Assembly: GCF_018499575.1 (NCBI RefSeq)
Contig: NZ_JAHDAP010000001.1
Location: 124,001 to 188,000 of the forward strand
From: Streptococcus infantis
Lineage (GTDB): Bacteria > Bacillota > Bacilli > Lactobacillales > Streptococcaceae
Direction of reading: 5' to 3'
DNA length: 64,000 nucleotides
In this document: positions 25,926 to 33,800 of the stretch, one piece after another
Layout of the letters: each line of letters starts with the position of its first letter
How positions within the stretch are numbered: position 1 is the stretch's first letter
The notes under the pieces: model-generated
Databases searched by the model: none
What the model was told of the DNA's origin: nothing
The model's input: only the letters and a program-made list of their open reading frames with translations
Translations under genes and position numbers: made by a program

Positions 25926-26402
25926 ATGATTGGAGAAAATATAAAAACGTTACGTAAAACACATAAATTAACCCAGCCTGAGTTTGCAAAGATTGTTGGT
26001 ATCTCTAGAAATAGTCTGAGTCGTTATGAAAATGGGACAAGTCGAGTTTCGACAGAATTAATAGATTGTATCTGCAAAAAATTTAATGTTTCCTATATCG
26101 ATATTGTAGGAGAGGAAAAAATGCTCACACCAGTAGAAGATTATCAGTTAACTCTGAAAATTGAAGTGATTAAAGAACGAGGGGCGAATATCTTAGCGCA
26201 ACTTTATCGTTTACAAGATAAATTAGAAATTGCATTTGATGATGCTAATAATCCTTGGGTTCTAATGAGTGATGATTTGTCTGATTTGATTAACACGAAA
26301 ATTTATCTTGTTGCAACTTTTGAGGATGTGGAGCGATATAATGGCTATTTGGATGGCATTGAACGTATGCTAGAACAAGCTCGTCATCTGGTGGTGGCTT
26401 AA
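25926..26402 (+). CDS. pezA: PezA antitoxin (XRE-family HTH)
   Basis: A 158-residue antitoxin and autorepressor. The N-terminal XRE helix-turn-helix spans residues ~5-60 (LRKTHKLTQPEFAKIVGISRNSLSRYENG). The C-terminal helical part (~67-158) is the toxin-binding region of the PezA family. The protein has the known PezA length. Strong ribosome site AAAGGAGGAG. The stop codon overlaps the pezT start by one base, giving coupled translation. The palindromic operator is 45 nt upstream. Confidence 0.95.
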   Translation: MIGENIKTLRKTHKLTQPEFAKIVGISRNSLSRYENGTSRVSTELIDCICKKFNVSYIDIVGEEKMLTPVEDYQLTLKIEVIKERGANILAQLYRLQDKLEIAFDDANNPWVLMSDDLSDLINTKIYLVATFEDVERYNGYLDGIERMLEQARHLVVA

Positions 26403-27169
26403 TGAAACTAGAAGAATTTAGTCAAGATGATTTTGAACGAGCATCCAAACGACTCCTTCGTTCTTTAACTCGTGGTAAAACAACTTCGTCTCAGCCCAAG
26501 GCTATCTTGCTCGGGGGACAGAGTGGTGCTGGTAAGACAACGATTCATCGTGTGAAACAAAGGGAATTTCAAGGCAATATCATTATCATTGATGGAGATA
26601 GTTATCGCTCTTTTCATCCGAACTACCTTGGCCTACAGGAAAAGTATGGCAAAGATAGTGTGGATTATACCAAAGTATTTGCGGGCCAAATGGTTGAATA
26701 TCTCGTAGATGAATTGAGTAAACAAGGTTATCATTTGTTAATCGAGGGCACCTTGAGAACAACACAAGTTCCTAGAAAAACGGCACAATTATTGATAACC
26801 AGAGGATATCAAGTCTCACTTGCACTGATTGCGACCAAGCCAGAATTGTCCTATCTCAGTACTTTGATACGTTATGAGGAGCTCTACGCCATAGATCCTA
26901 GTCAAGCTAGAACGACTCCCAAAGCACACCATGATGGAATTGTAGAACATTTAGTTGATAACTTACGAGAGTTAGAAAATGACAATATTTTTAATCAAAT
27001 TCAAATTTATCAAAGAGATCAATCGTGTGTTTATGATTCGGAAGTAGATCAAACCTCAGCAGCAGAAGTTCTACAAGAATGCCTCTTCGGAAAATGGAGT
27101 AAGGTGGAGGAAGAGATGTTGAAGTTTGGACAGGAACGGTTGAGAGAGTTGGGGAAAATTGATAAGTGA
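26402..27169 (+). CDS. pezT: PezT zeta-type toxin (UDP-N-acetylglucosamine kinase)
   Basis: A 255-residue zeta/PezT-family toxin. The Walker A loop is GGQSGAGKTT at residues 38-47, and the catalytic aspartate aligns with D66 in IIIDGDSYRSFHPNY. Active members phosphorylate UDP-GlcNAc and block peptidoglycan precursor synthesis; PezA neutralises them. The reading frame and key residues are intact, so the toxin looks functional. It sits at the edge of a defence-gene cluster rather than in an integrative element with visible integrase genes. Confidence 0.94.
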   Translation: MKLEEFSQDDFERASKRLLRSLTRGKTTSSQPKAILLGGQSGAGKTTIHRVKQREFQGNIIIIDGDSYRSFHPNYLGLQEKYGKDSVDYTKVFAGQMVEYLVDELSKQGYHLLIEGTLRTTQVPRKTAQLLITRGYQVSLALIATKPELSYLSTLIRYEELYAIDPSQARTTPKAHHDGIVEHLVDNLRELENDNIFNQIQIYQRDQSCVYDSEVDQTSAAEVLQECLFGKWSKVEEEMLKFGQERLRELGKIDK

Positions 27170-27317
27170 CGAATTAAAAGATATATAAAAGCAGGCCTAA
27201 GTCTGCTCTGTTTTTTGCCCTGTTTTCTACCAAAGTTCATTTTATAAAAAAGTAGAGAAAACACAAAGGATAACTAAAAGGTTAATTAAATTGATGAGTT
27301 CAGTAAGCAAGTAAATT

Positions 27318-27340
27318 GCACCTGTTATAGGTGCTTTTTA
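27318..27340 (+). terminator. Terminator downstream of pezAT
   Basis: GCACCT (27318-27323) and AGGTGC (27329-27334) with a 5-nt loop and a T-rich tail on the plus strand. A weaker GCAG/CTGC hairpin followed by six T lies at about 27191-27216. Confidence 0.7.
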
Positions 27341-27342
27341 TT

Positions 27343-27570
27343 TTAATAATACTGCACTTCAATTCTATCCATAATATTTATTAAAGAATTATCGCCAATT
27401 TTTAAAGAAATCAGTTCATTTAATGATGATACCTGGTATTCTTTATCTCCAATAACCACTACAATATCATGAACAGAATTAGGAAAAATCCCACAAGTTT
27501 GACCATTATAATCAAAAGAGGCGTCCCAACCATTGTCATATAACACTTGTAATTCATCTAATATTGCCAT
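27343..27570 (-). CDS. 75-residue acidic protein, unknown
   Basis: A small protein (pI clearly acidic; many Asp/Glu) with no membrane segment or recognised domain. It begins MAILDELQVLYDNGWDASFD and has a DIVVVIGDKEYQVSSL strand-rich middle. The start follows AAAAGGA by about 10 nt. It is the third of three small minus-strand ORFs and may share their promoter at 28123-28128. No function assigned. Confidence 0.55.
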   Translation of the reverse strand: MAILDELQVLYDNGWDASFDYNGQTCGIFPNSVHDIVVVIGDKEYQVSSLNELISLKIGDNSLINIMDRIEVQYY

Positions 27571-27636
27571 ATAAATCTAAATCCTTTTCCGTAGTGTTTT
27601 CTTTCAAGCAAGGCAAGCAAAAGCGCCTAGTTCAAA

Positions 27637-27819
27637 CTAAGCACTGATAATTTTGATTTCCTTGATAATGTTCTCAGGGTATGAGTGGTCACCTATAACG
27701 ATTTCGTCAGCACCATCTAAATCATAGCCGTCATACCAATCTATAACCTTGCCAGTGATGGAGGTACCATCTTCTAAAACAAGGCGCACTTTTTTGTCTA
27801 CATATTCCCATAGTCTCAA
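27637..27819 (-). CDS. Sm-like (LSM-fold) small protein, copy 2
   Basis: A 60-residue protein beginning MRLWEYVDKKVRLVLEDGTS and continuing ITGKVIDWYDGYDLDGADEI. The pattern of a short helix, then a V-x-L-x-L-x-[DN]G-x-x-[IV]-x-G-x-V strand pair, resembles the Sm1 motif of LSM/Hfq-fold proteins. A longer frame from 27837 would place the Shine-Dalgarno AAGGAGG inside the gene. The TTG at 27819 lies 6 nt after it and aligns the N-terminus exactly with the neighbouring paralogue (MRLWEY versus MKLWEF), so I choose the TTG. The fold call is by eye; RNA binding is not demonstrated. Confidence 0.65.
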   Translation of the reverse strand: MRLWEYVDKKVRLVLEDGTSITGKVIDWYDGYDLDGADEIVIGDHSYPENIIKEIKIISA

Positions 27820-27874
27820 TGTGTTCCTCCTTTTCAATGTTTAGATTGTATAAACGCCTAGAAGGCACTAAGCG

Positions 27875-28066
27875 CTAAGCTACTGAAATACTAAGGATCT
27901 CATCCTCAAAATACTCACAAAGAGTACCGTCGACATCTACAAGCAAGGAGTCCATCTCCTCTGCATTATCAGAGGCGTCACAATAATCCTCTACAAAGCC
28001 TCTAACTATCACTCCATTTTTTAGATTAATGACTACATCTGTACGGTTAAATTCCCAGAGTTTCAT
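27875..28066 (-). CDS. Sm-like (LSM-fold) small protein, copy 1
   Basis: A 63-residue paralogue of the protein at 27637: MKLWEFNRTDVVINLKNGVI then VRGFVEDYCDASDNAEEM, with the same L-x-[DN]G-x-x-[IV]-x-G-x-V Sm1-like pattern and an acidic insert before the final strands (DEILSISVA). The start follows CAGGAGG. A -10 TATAAT on the minus strand (complement of 28123-28128) lies about 57 nt upstream, divergent from the small-RNA array. The two genes and similar CTAG/CTAAGC 3' flanks point to a tandem duplication. Confidence 0.65.
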   Translation of the reverse strand: MKLWEFNRTDVVINLKNGVIVRGFVEDYCDASDNAEEMDSLLVDVDGTLCEYFEDEILSISVA

Positions 28067-28163
28067 CGCATTCCTCCTGCCCTTGGTTCAAGCTCTTTGC
28101 TATACAGTCAGTGTTCTCCTTAATTATACCATAACTGCCTCTTACTTTACTTTCACAATATTC

Positions 28164-28275
28164 TTGTACTTAAATATTTTTTAGGTTATAATTAATTTAA
28201 TAAATAGAGGTTTTCCATCTCCCCTTGAAACAGATTATTCTGCGGTAGGAGGTGGGACGCCTCTATTTGTTTTTT
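28164..28275 (+). ncRNA. Small RNA array, unit 1 (promoter, ~75-nt RNA, terminator)
   Basis: -35 TTGTAC (28164-28169), exactly 17 bp, -10 TATAAT (28187-28192); the RNA would start near 28199. Outer stem AAATAGAGG / CCTCTATTT (28202-28210 with 28260-28268) closes the unit and leads into GTTTTTT. Inside, CCATCTCC pairs with GGAGGTGG and an apical CAGA-UUAU-UCUG hairpin tops it. No start codon with a ribosome site lies inside, so it is read as RNA. Promoter and fold are seen; expression is inferred. Confidence 0.65.
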
Positions 28276-28372
28276 ATGTCAAAATGAGTTATAATTGAAT
28301 TAATAAAGGAACTGGTTTGGCACCCAATGACCTATTTTAGGTCGGCGCCTAAGTCAGTTCCTTTTACTGTTT
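28267..28372 (+). ncRNA. Small RNA array, unit 2
   Basis: -35 TTGTTT (28267-28272), which reuses the T-run of unit 1, 17 bp, -10 TATAAT (28290-28295). Outer stem AAAGGAACTG / CAGTTCCTTT (28305-28314 with 28355-28364). The apical hairpin is GACCTA-TTT-TAGGTC, with an imperfect inner helix GGCACC/GGCGCC. After the 5' outer strand comes GGTTT-like sequence and before the 3' outer strand GTC, as in the other units. RNA start near 28302. The T-tract is weaker here (TTTTACTGTTT). Confidence 0.62.
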
Positions 28373-28402
28373 CGATTACCCAAAAGGGTATACCCTTAAT
28401 TC

Positions 28403-28508
28403 TTGCATCGATTAATTATTTAGACTATAATTAAGTTAAGGTAAAGGTGGTCTAACGCCCATGAAGCAGCTTGCTGTGGAGGCGGTGGGTCACCTTTATT
28501 TGATTTTA
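28403..28508 (+). ncRNA. Small RNA array, unit 3
   Basis: -35 TTGCAT (28403-28408), 17 bp, -10 TATAAT (28426-28431). Outer stem AAAGGTG / CACCTTT (28443-28449 with 28491-28497); inner ACGCC/GGCGGT helix; apical CAGC-UU-GCUG. GGTCT follows the 5' outer strand and GGGTC precedes the 3' outer strand. The tail is ATTTGATTTT. Just upstream is a 14-bp perfect palindrome AAGGGTATACCCTT (28384-28397), which could terminate unit 2 or bind a regulator. Confidence 0.62.
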
Positions 28509-28600
28509 AAATCAAGAAGATGTATAATTAAGTCACGAAAGAAGTGTGGTTTTCCCGCCCAAAAAGCTTTATAGCTGTGGGAGAGTCATGCTTCTTTTTT
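28500..28600 (+). ncRNA. Small RNA array, unit 4
   Basis: -35 TTGATT (28500-28505) placed in the T-rich tail of unit 3, 17 bp, -10 TATAAT (28523-28528). Outer stem AAAGAAGTGTG / CATGCTTCTTT (28538-28548 with 28587-28597, with G-U pairs) and a TTTTTT tail. Inner TCCCGC/GTGGGA helix; apical AGCU-UUAU-AGCU. It has GGTTT after the 5' outer strand and GAGTC before the 3' strand. A further strong terminator follows at 28608. Confidence 0.63.
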
Positions 28601-28607
28601 GCCTCAC

Positions 28608-28639
28608 AAAAGCCCCTAGATTTGTTTCTAAGGGCTTTT
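28608..28639 (+). terminator. Strong terminator after the RNA array
   Basis: Thirteen-nt arms AAAAGCCCCTAGA (28608-28620) and TCTAAGGGCTTTT (28627-28639) with one mismatch and a 6-nt loop, flanked by A and T runs. It is bidirectional by sequence. Confidence 0.8.
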
Positions 28640-28708
28640 AGTTTTTCCATTGCCTTTGTAGAACTTTAGTATTTTTAAATACAAAACCTTATACTAATCG
28701 TATACTTT

Positions 28709-28831
28709 TTACATAACTATAAACCAATCTGCATTTACATCTGCTAAGTGTTCTATAGCCTTTTGCCTAATTAGGTATACAATTGTTCTTGACTTTCCTA
28801 TATCATCTACAATTTCATCAACTACAAGATA
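28709..28831 (-). pseudogene. C-terminal scrap of a phosphoribosyltransferase-domain protein
   Basis: On the minus strand an open stretch of 40 codons reads LVVDEIVDDIGKSRTIVYLI then RQKAIEHLADVNADWFIVM and a stop. VVDEIVDDIGKSRT fits the PRPP-binding signature (hydrophobic-D-E/D-x-x-D-x-G-x-[ST]) of type I phosphoribosyltransferases. The frame is closed upstream by a stop, and no start with ribosome site exists, so it is a remnant. It shows that another gene once lay between the RNA array and the restriction-modification genes. Confidence 0.6.
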
Positions 28832-28880
28832 TTAGATTTAAACTTATTACAGAAAAATGGCTCACTGAGAAGAAAGCAAT

Positions 28881-28927
28881 AGAATGAAATAAACACACTG
28901 GGATGAGTATTTCAGTGTGTTTTTGTG
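28881..28927 (+). repeat. Hairpin repeat, right copy
   Basis: Matches the copy at 25701-25743: AATGAA, ACACTGGGA, AGTAT, TTCAGTGTGTTTTTGTG. Here it sits directly before the methyltransferase gene, and a possible -35 (TTCAGT, 28911-28916) for a -10 TATAAT at 28934-28939 lies in its right arm. It may serve both as terminator and as promoter border. Confidence 0.75.
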
Positions 28928-29003
28928 GTAAAATATAATAGATTAATAAATGAAAAGTAGACGTTTTGTAGAAATTCCAATAAATAACAGGAAAGGTTGC
29001 TTT

Positions 29004-30881
29004 ATGGCAATAGATATTAGTGAAGAACAGTTGGCTCTGGAGTCGGCTGATTTATTAAAAATTCTTTTAAAAGATCGAACGACCAAGAAAAATATTGTTT
29101 GGGCGACTCATTCTTATGAATTGTTGGGAAAGGGATTTGCTCCGAGTGATCGCATCACTCCAAGTAAGGTTACGGGAGCCTATGCAAACTTGATTCAACC
29201 CCGATCAGAAAAATCCAAGTATGAACAAAAAGACCGAACTAAGATTAGAGCTGAAGTTTTTACGCCAACTTGGTTAGTTGAAAAGCAAAATGGCTACGTG
29301 GAAGCTGAACTTGAAGCTCTAGATCTTACAGATTATATCCAAGTGCGCTGGCTAGAAATAACCTGTGGTGAAGCACCTTATATGGTTACTCGCTATGATA
29401 CAGTAACTGGCGAGGAAATTCCATTATCTGAGCGAGTTGGTTTTGTTGATAGAAAATTACAGCGCATTAGTCGTGAGGTTTCAGATGAAGCCAACTTCTA
29501 TGAACTTGTAAAAGAGGCCTATCGTGCTTCTTATGGCTATGAGTATCAAGGGGATTCTCTCCTTTTAGCGCGTGAAAATCTTTTAGCGACCTTCGAGGAT
29601 TACTATCTTGCAAAGACTGGAAATCAACCGACCTTAGAGCAAAAGAAAGAAATTGCGACTATTATATCCTACAATGTCTTTCAGATGGATGGATTGAAAA
29701 AAATCAGTCCTTACTCAGCTAGACAAGAACCATCTCAACAACTAAGCTTGTTTTCAGATGAGCTAGAAGTCCAAGAAGTAGAAGAATCTAAAACCCAAAT
29801 CAAAGACTGGAAAAAGAATAAAATGATAGGTTTTGAGAGCCTATCTAGCGAGGAAAGTGAAATGAAATTTGATGTCGTGATAGGAAATCCGCCTTACCAA
29901 GAAGAAGCACAGGGAACAAGTACGAGTGATGACCCGGTATACCATCTATTTATCGATGAAGCGAGTAAAATTTCAGATAAATCAATCTTAATTACACCAG
30001 CAAGATTTTTATTCAATGCTGGAAAGACACCCAAATCATGGAATAAAAAAATTCTTAGTAGCAAACATTATAAGGTGTGTTATTATAAACAAAATAGTTC
30101 AGAAGTTTTCGTTGGAACTGACATAAAGGGTGGTGTAGCAATTACCTATTATGATGCTCAAAAGATGCAAGGCCCTATAGGTACATTTACTCATTTTAAA
30201 GAACTTAATAGTATATTAAAAAAAGTTGAGAATCATTTTGACTTTAGATCAATAATGGAAATCATTTATACACAGTCAAAATTTGATTTAGATAAACTCT
30301 ACGAAGATTATCCTAATTATAAAAATTTAATTGGCAGTAATGGTAAAGATAAGCGACTAAGAAAACCAATTCTAGGAAGACTTGATATTTTTTCTGAAGA
30401 AGAAACAGAGGATTGTTTTAAAATTTTAGGCAGATTAAACAATGAAAGAGTTTATCGATATATTCCAAAAAAATATATAGCTCCACATGAAAATCTTTTG
30501 AAATATAAAGTTCTAGTACCTGCTGCTAACGGCAGTGGGGCGATTGGAGAAGTCCTATCGACCCCACTCGTGGGTACCCCACTCGTGGGTTTCACAGATA
30601 CTTTTATCTCTTTTGGTGCATTTGATACTGAAAGTGAAGCTAAAGCTATGTTGAAATACATAAAGTCTAAATTTGCTCGAGCAATGCTTGGGATTTTAAA
30701 AATTACCCAAGATAATACCAAAGATAAATGGCAGTACGTTCCTCTCCAAGACTTTACGGTCAATTCGGACATTGATTGGACACAATCAGTGGCTGATATT
30801 GACCGTCAGCTCTATCAAAAATACGACCTTTCTCCAGAGGAAATTGCTTTTATTGAGACGCATGTTAGGGAGATGGATTGA
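29004..30881 (+). CDS. DNA adenine methyltransferase with NPPY motif (Eco57I-like restriction-modification)
   Basis: A 625-residue class I methyltransferase. The catalytic motif IV is NPPY at residues 295-298 (FDVVIGNPPYQEEAQ), typical of N6-adenine enzymes. An amino-terminal AEVFTPTWLV and a WLEITCGEAPYMVTRYD segment (~113-130) look like a diverged motif X/motif I pair. The C-terminal half (~350-610) is probably the target-recognition region and carries the tandem TPLVG repeat. The ATG at 29004 follows AGGAAAGG at 7 nt; the upstream ATG at 28950 has no ribosome site. The stop overlaps the helicase gene by one base. It modifies host DNA so that the partner cuts only foreign DNA; site specificity is unknown. 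Confidence 0.88.
   Translation: MAIDISEEQLALESADLLKILLKDRTTKKNIVWATHSYELLGKGFAPSDRITPSKVTGAYANLIQPRSEKSKYEQKDRTKIRAEVFTPTWLVEKQNGYVEAELEALDLTDYIQVRWLEITCGEAPYMVTRYDTVTGEEIPLSERVGFVDRKLQRISREVSDEANFYELVKEAYRASYGYEYQGDSLLLARENLLATFEDYYLAKTGNQPTLEQKKEIATIISYNVFQMDGLKKISPYSARQEPSQQLSLFSDELEVQEVEESKTQIKDWKKNKMIGFESLSSEESEMKFDVVIGNPPYQEEAQGTSTSDDPVYHLFIDEASKISDKSILITPARFLFNAGKTPKSWNKKILSSKHYKVCYYKQNSSEVFVGTDIKGGVAITYYDAQKMQGPIGTFTHFKELNSILKKVENHFDFRSIMEIIYTQSKFDLDKLYEDYPNYKNLIGSNGKDKRLRKPILGRLDIFSEEETEDCFKILGRLNNERVYRYIPKKYIAPHENLLKYKVLVPAANGSGAIGEVLSTPLVGTPLVGFTDTFISFGAFDTESEAKAMLKYIKSKFARAMLGILKITQDNTKDKWQYVPLQDFTVNSDIDWTQSVADIDRQLYQKYDLSPEEIAFIETHVREMD
30561..30590 (+). repeat. Two identical 15-bp tandem repeats inside the methyltransferase gene
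   Basis: ACCCCACTCGTGGGT occurs twice back to back (30561-30575 and 30576-30590). Each unit is also nearly self-complementary (CCCAC-TC-GTGGG). Each adds five codons, so gain or loss keeps the frame and changes TPLVG copy number in the putative recognition region. Confidence 0.85.
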
Positions 30882-33800
30882 TGGTAGAAATTAAAACTTC
30901 TAAAGAGATTCATCCTAAAATTTATGCCTACACTACACCGACTGTAACCAGCAATGAGGGCTGGATTAAGATTGGTTATACGGAGCGTGATGTCACGCAA
31001 CGGATTAAAGAACAAACGCATACTGCTCATATAGATACAGATGTCTTATGGACTGGGGATGCCGCCTATACGGAAGAACCTGATAAGGGAAAGACTTTTA
31101 AGGACCATGATTTCCACTATTTCCTTTCTTTCCATGATGTGGAACGTCGTCCCAAGACAGAATGGTTCTACTTTAATGGGACACCTGAGAAATCTAAAAA
31201 TCTTTTTGATAAATTTGTTCAGCATGATTTATCTGGTTATCAGCCTGGTCAAGGACAGGACTATACTCTGCGACAAGAGCAAGAAGAAGCAGTTTCTAAG
31301 ACCTTAGATTATTTCAAGAATCATCCAGGAGGCAAGTTCCTCTGGAATGCCAAGCCACGTTTTGGCAAAACCTTATCTACCTATGACCTAGCTCGTCGAA
31401 TGGATGCTGTCAATGTCCTGATTGTAACAAACAGACCTGCCATTGCCAACTCATGGTATGATGATTTTGAAAAATTCATAGCAGGTCAAACGACTTACAA
31501 GTTTGTTTCAGAGTCAGACAGCCTTAAAAATCGACCAACCTTGTCACGTAAAGAATTTGTTAGTATTTTAGATGACGATGTAAGACAACTTGCTTTTATC
31601 AGTCTCCAAGACTTGAAAGGCTCTGCTTATCTAGGTGGAGAGCACGATAAACTCAAATGGGTGACAGACCTGTATTGGGATTTATTGGTCATCGATGAGG
31701 CACATGAAGGAGTTGACACTTTTAAGACTGACCAAGCCTTTAATAAGATCCGCCGAAACTTTACCTTGCATCTTTCTGGAACTCCATTTAAGGCATTGGC
31801 CAAGGGAGAGTTTACAGAGGAGCAGATCTACAACTGGTCTTATGCGGATGAACAGTCTGCCAAATCTACTTGGTCTCCTGAACAAGAAGAGGAAAATCCT
31901 TATGAAATCTTGCCTCAGTTAAATCTCTTTACTTATCAAATGTCTCAGATGATTGGTGAAGAGCTAGAAAAAGGTGCTCAACTCGATGGTGAAAATATCG
32001 ACTATGCTTTTGACTTGAGTGAATTTTTCGCTACAGATGATAAAGGGAAATTTATCCATGAGCAAGATGTCAGAAATTGGTTAGATACTCTATCAAGTAA
32101 TGAAAAATATCCATTTTCAACCAAAGAACTTCGAAATGAACTAAAACATACTTTTTGGTTGTTAGAGCGTGTAGCCTCAGCTAAAGCCTTAAAAGCACTA
32201 CTAGAAGAGCATCCCATTTATGAAAACTATGAGATTGTTCTAGCTGCTGGTGACGGGCGTATGTCCGAGGAAGATGATAAGGTCACACTGAAATCCTTAG
32301 ACTTGGTTCGAAAAGCGATAGCAGAGAATGACAAAACCATTACCCTATCCGTCGGTCAATTGACGACAGGTGTGACGATTCCTGAGTGGACAGGTGTATT
32401 GATGTTATCTAACATGAAATCACCTGCACTATATATGCAGGCCGCCTTCCGCGCTCAAAATCCATACTCATGGAGCGATAGCAAAGGAAATCATTTCCGC
32501 AAAGAAAGAGCCTATGTATTTGACTTTGCGCCAGAAAGAACCCTGATTCTCTTTGATGAGTTTGCAAATAACTTATCACTTGCAACTGCAGGAGGTGGTG
32601 GAACTTCTGCAACTCGCGAAGAAAACATTAGAGAATTACTAAATTTCTTCCCTGTCATAGCTGAGGATCGTGCTGGTAAGATGGTTGAGATTGATGCTAA
32701 GGCAGTTCTGACTATACCGCGTCAGATAAAAGCTAGAGAAGTCCTCAAACGAGGATTTATGTCCAATCTCCTTTTTGATAATATCAGTGGCATTTTCCAA
32801 GCTAGTCAAACCGTTTTAGACATTTTAAATGAACTACCAGTAGAAAAGGAAGGCAAGTTACAAACATCTTCTGATTTACTAGATTTTTCCGATGTTACAG
32901 TGGATGATGAGAGTAATGCAGTTGTTGACCATGAAATCGTGATCAATCAACAAACGCGACTTTTTGGTGAAAAAGTTTATGGACTTGGACAGTCTGTTGT
33001 TGAATTAGTCACAAAAGACGAGGACAAAACTCAAAAACAACTAATTAATGACTTGAGCGAGACAGTATCTACGGTAATTGTAGAAGAATTGAAAACTGGA
33101 TACGATCTAAAAACTCGGGAAACAGACCACATCAAGAAACAAATTGCAGTAACATTTGAGAATGAAGTTCGAAAAAATGAGATAGAACGTAAAATTACTG
33201 AAGCTCATATCAAGGAAGAGGTGCAGCAACAGCTCAAGGAAGCAAATGATAAGGAGCAGAAAGATAAGATTCAAGAAGATCTTGAAAAACGAATAGAAGA
33301 AAATAATCTCATTCATAAAGAAAAACTAGAACAAACACTCAAAAATGAAGTGGAAAAAATGCCTGAGAAGTTTATCGAACAGGTTGAGATCAAACGTGTG
33401 GAACAGTTGAAACAATCAGCTCAGGATGAGATTCGTGATCACCTTCGAGGATTTGCACGAACAATCCCTAGTTTTATCATGGCCTATGGCAATCAATCTC
33501 TAACTCTTGATAATTTTGACACCTTTGTTCCTGAGCATGTCTTCTTTGAAGTGACTGGTATTACGATTGACCAATTTCGTTATTTGAGAGATGGTGGGCA
33601 AGATTTTGCAGGGCATCTCTTTGATCGAGCAACATTCGATGAGGCCATTCAAGAATTTCTTCGCAAGAAAGAGGAGTTGGCGGATTATTTTCAAGATCAA
33701 AAAGAAGATATCTTTGACTATATTCCACCACAAAAAACCAACCAAATTTTCACTCCTAAACGTGTGGTGAAGAGAATGGTGGATGATCTTGAAAAAGAAA

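Noticed and set aside
27636..27837. The 66-aa version of the Sm-like protein starting at ATG 27837
   Set aside because: Its first codons contain the AAGGAGG ribosome site, and alignment with the adjacent paralogue begins at the TTG, so the shorter form is preferred.
28164..28600. The tandem units as a CRISPR array
   Set aside because: There are no identical direct repeats or spacers of fixed length, each unit has its own promoter, and no cas gene is in the window.
28164..28600. The tandem units as type I (Fst/Ldr-like) or type III toxin-antitoxin repeats
   Set aside because: No short hydrophobic toxin ORF with a ribosome site is found in the units, and there are no near-identical ~35-nt repeats upstream of a ToxN-like nuclease gene.
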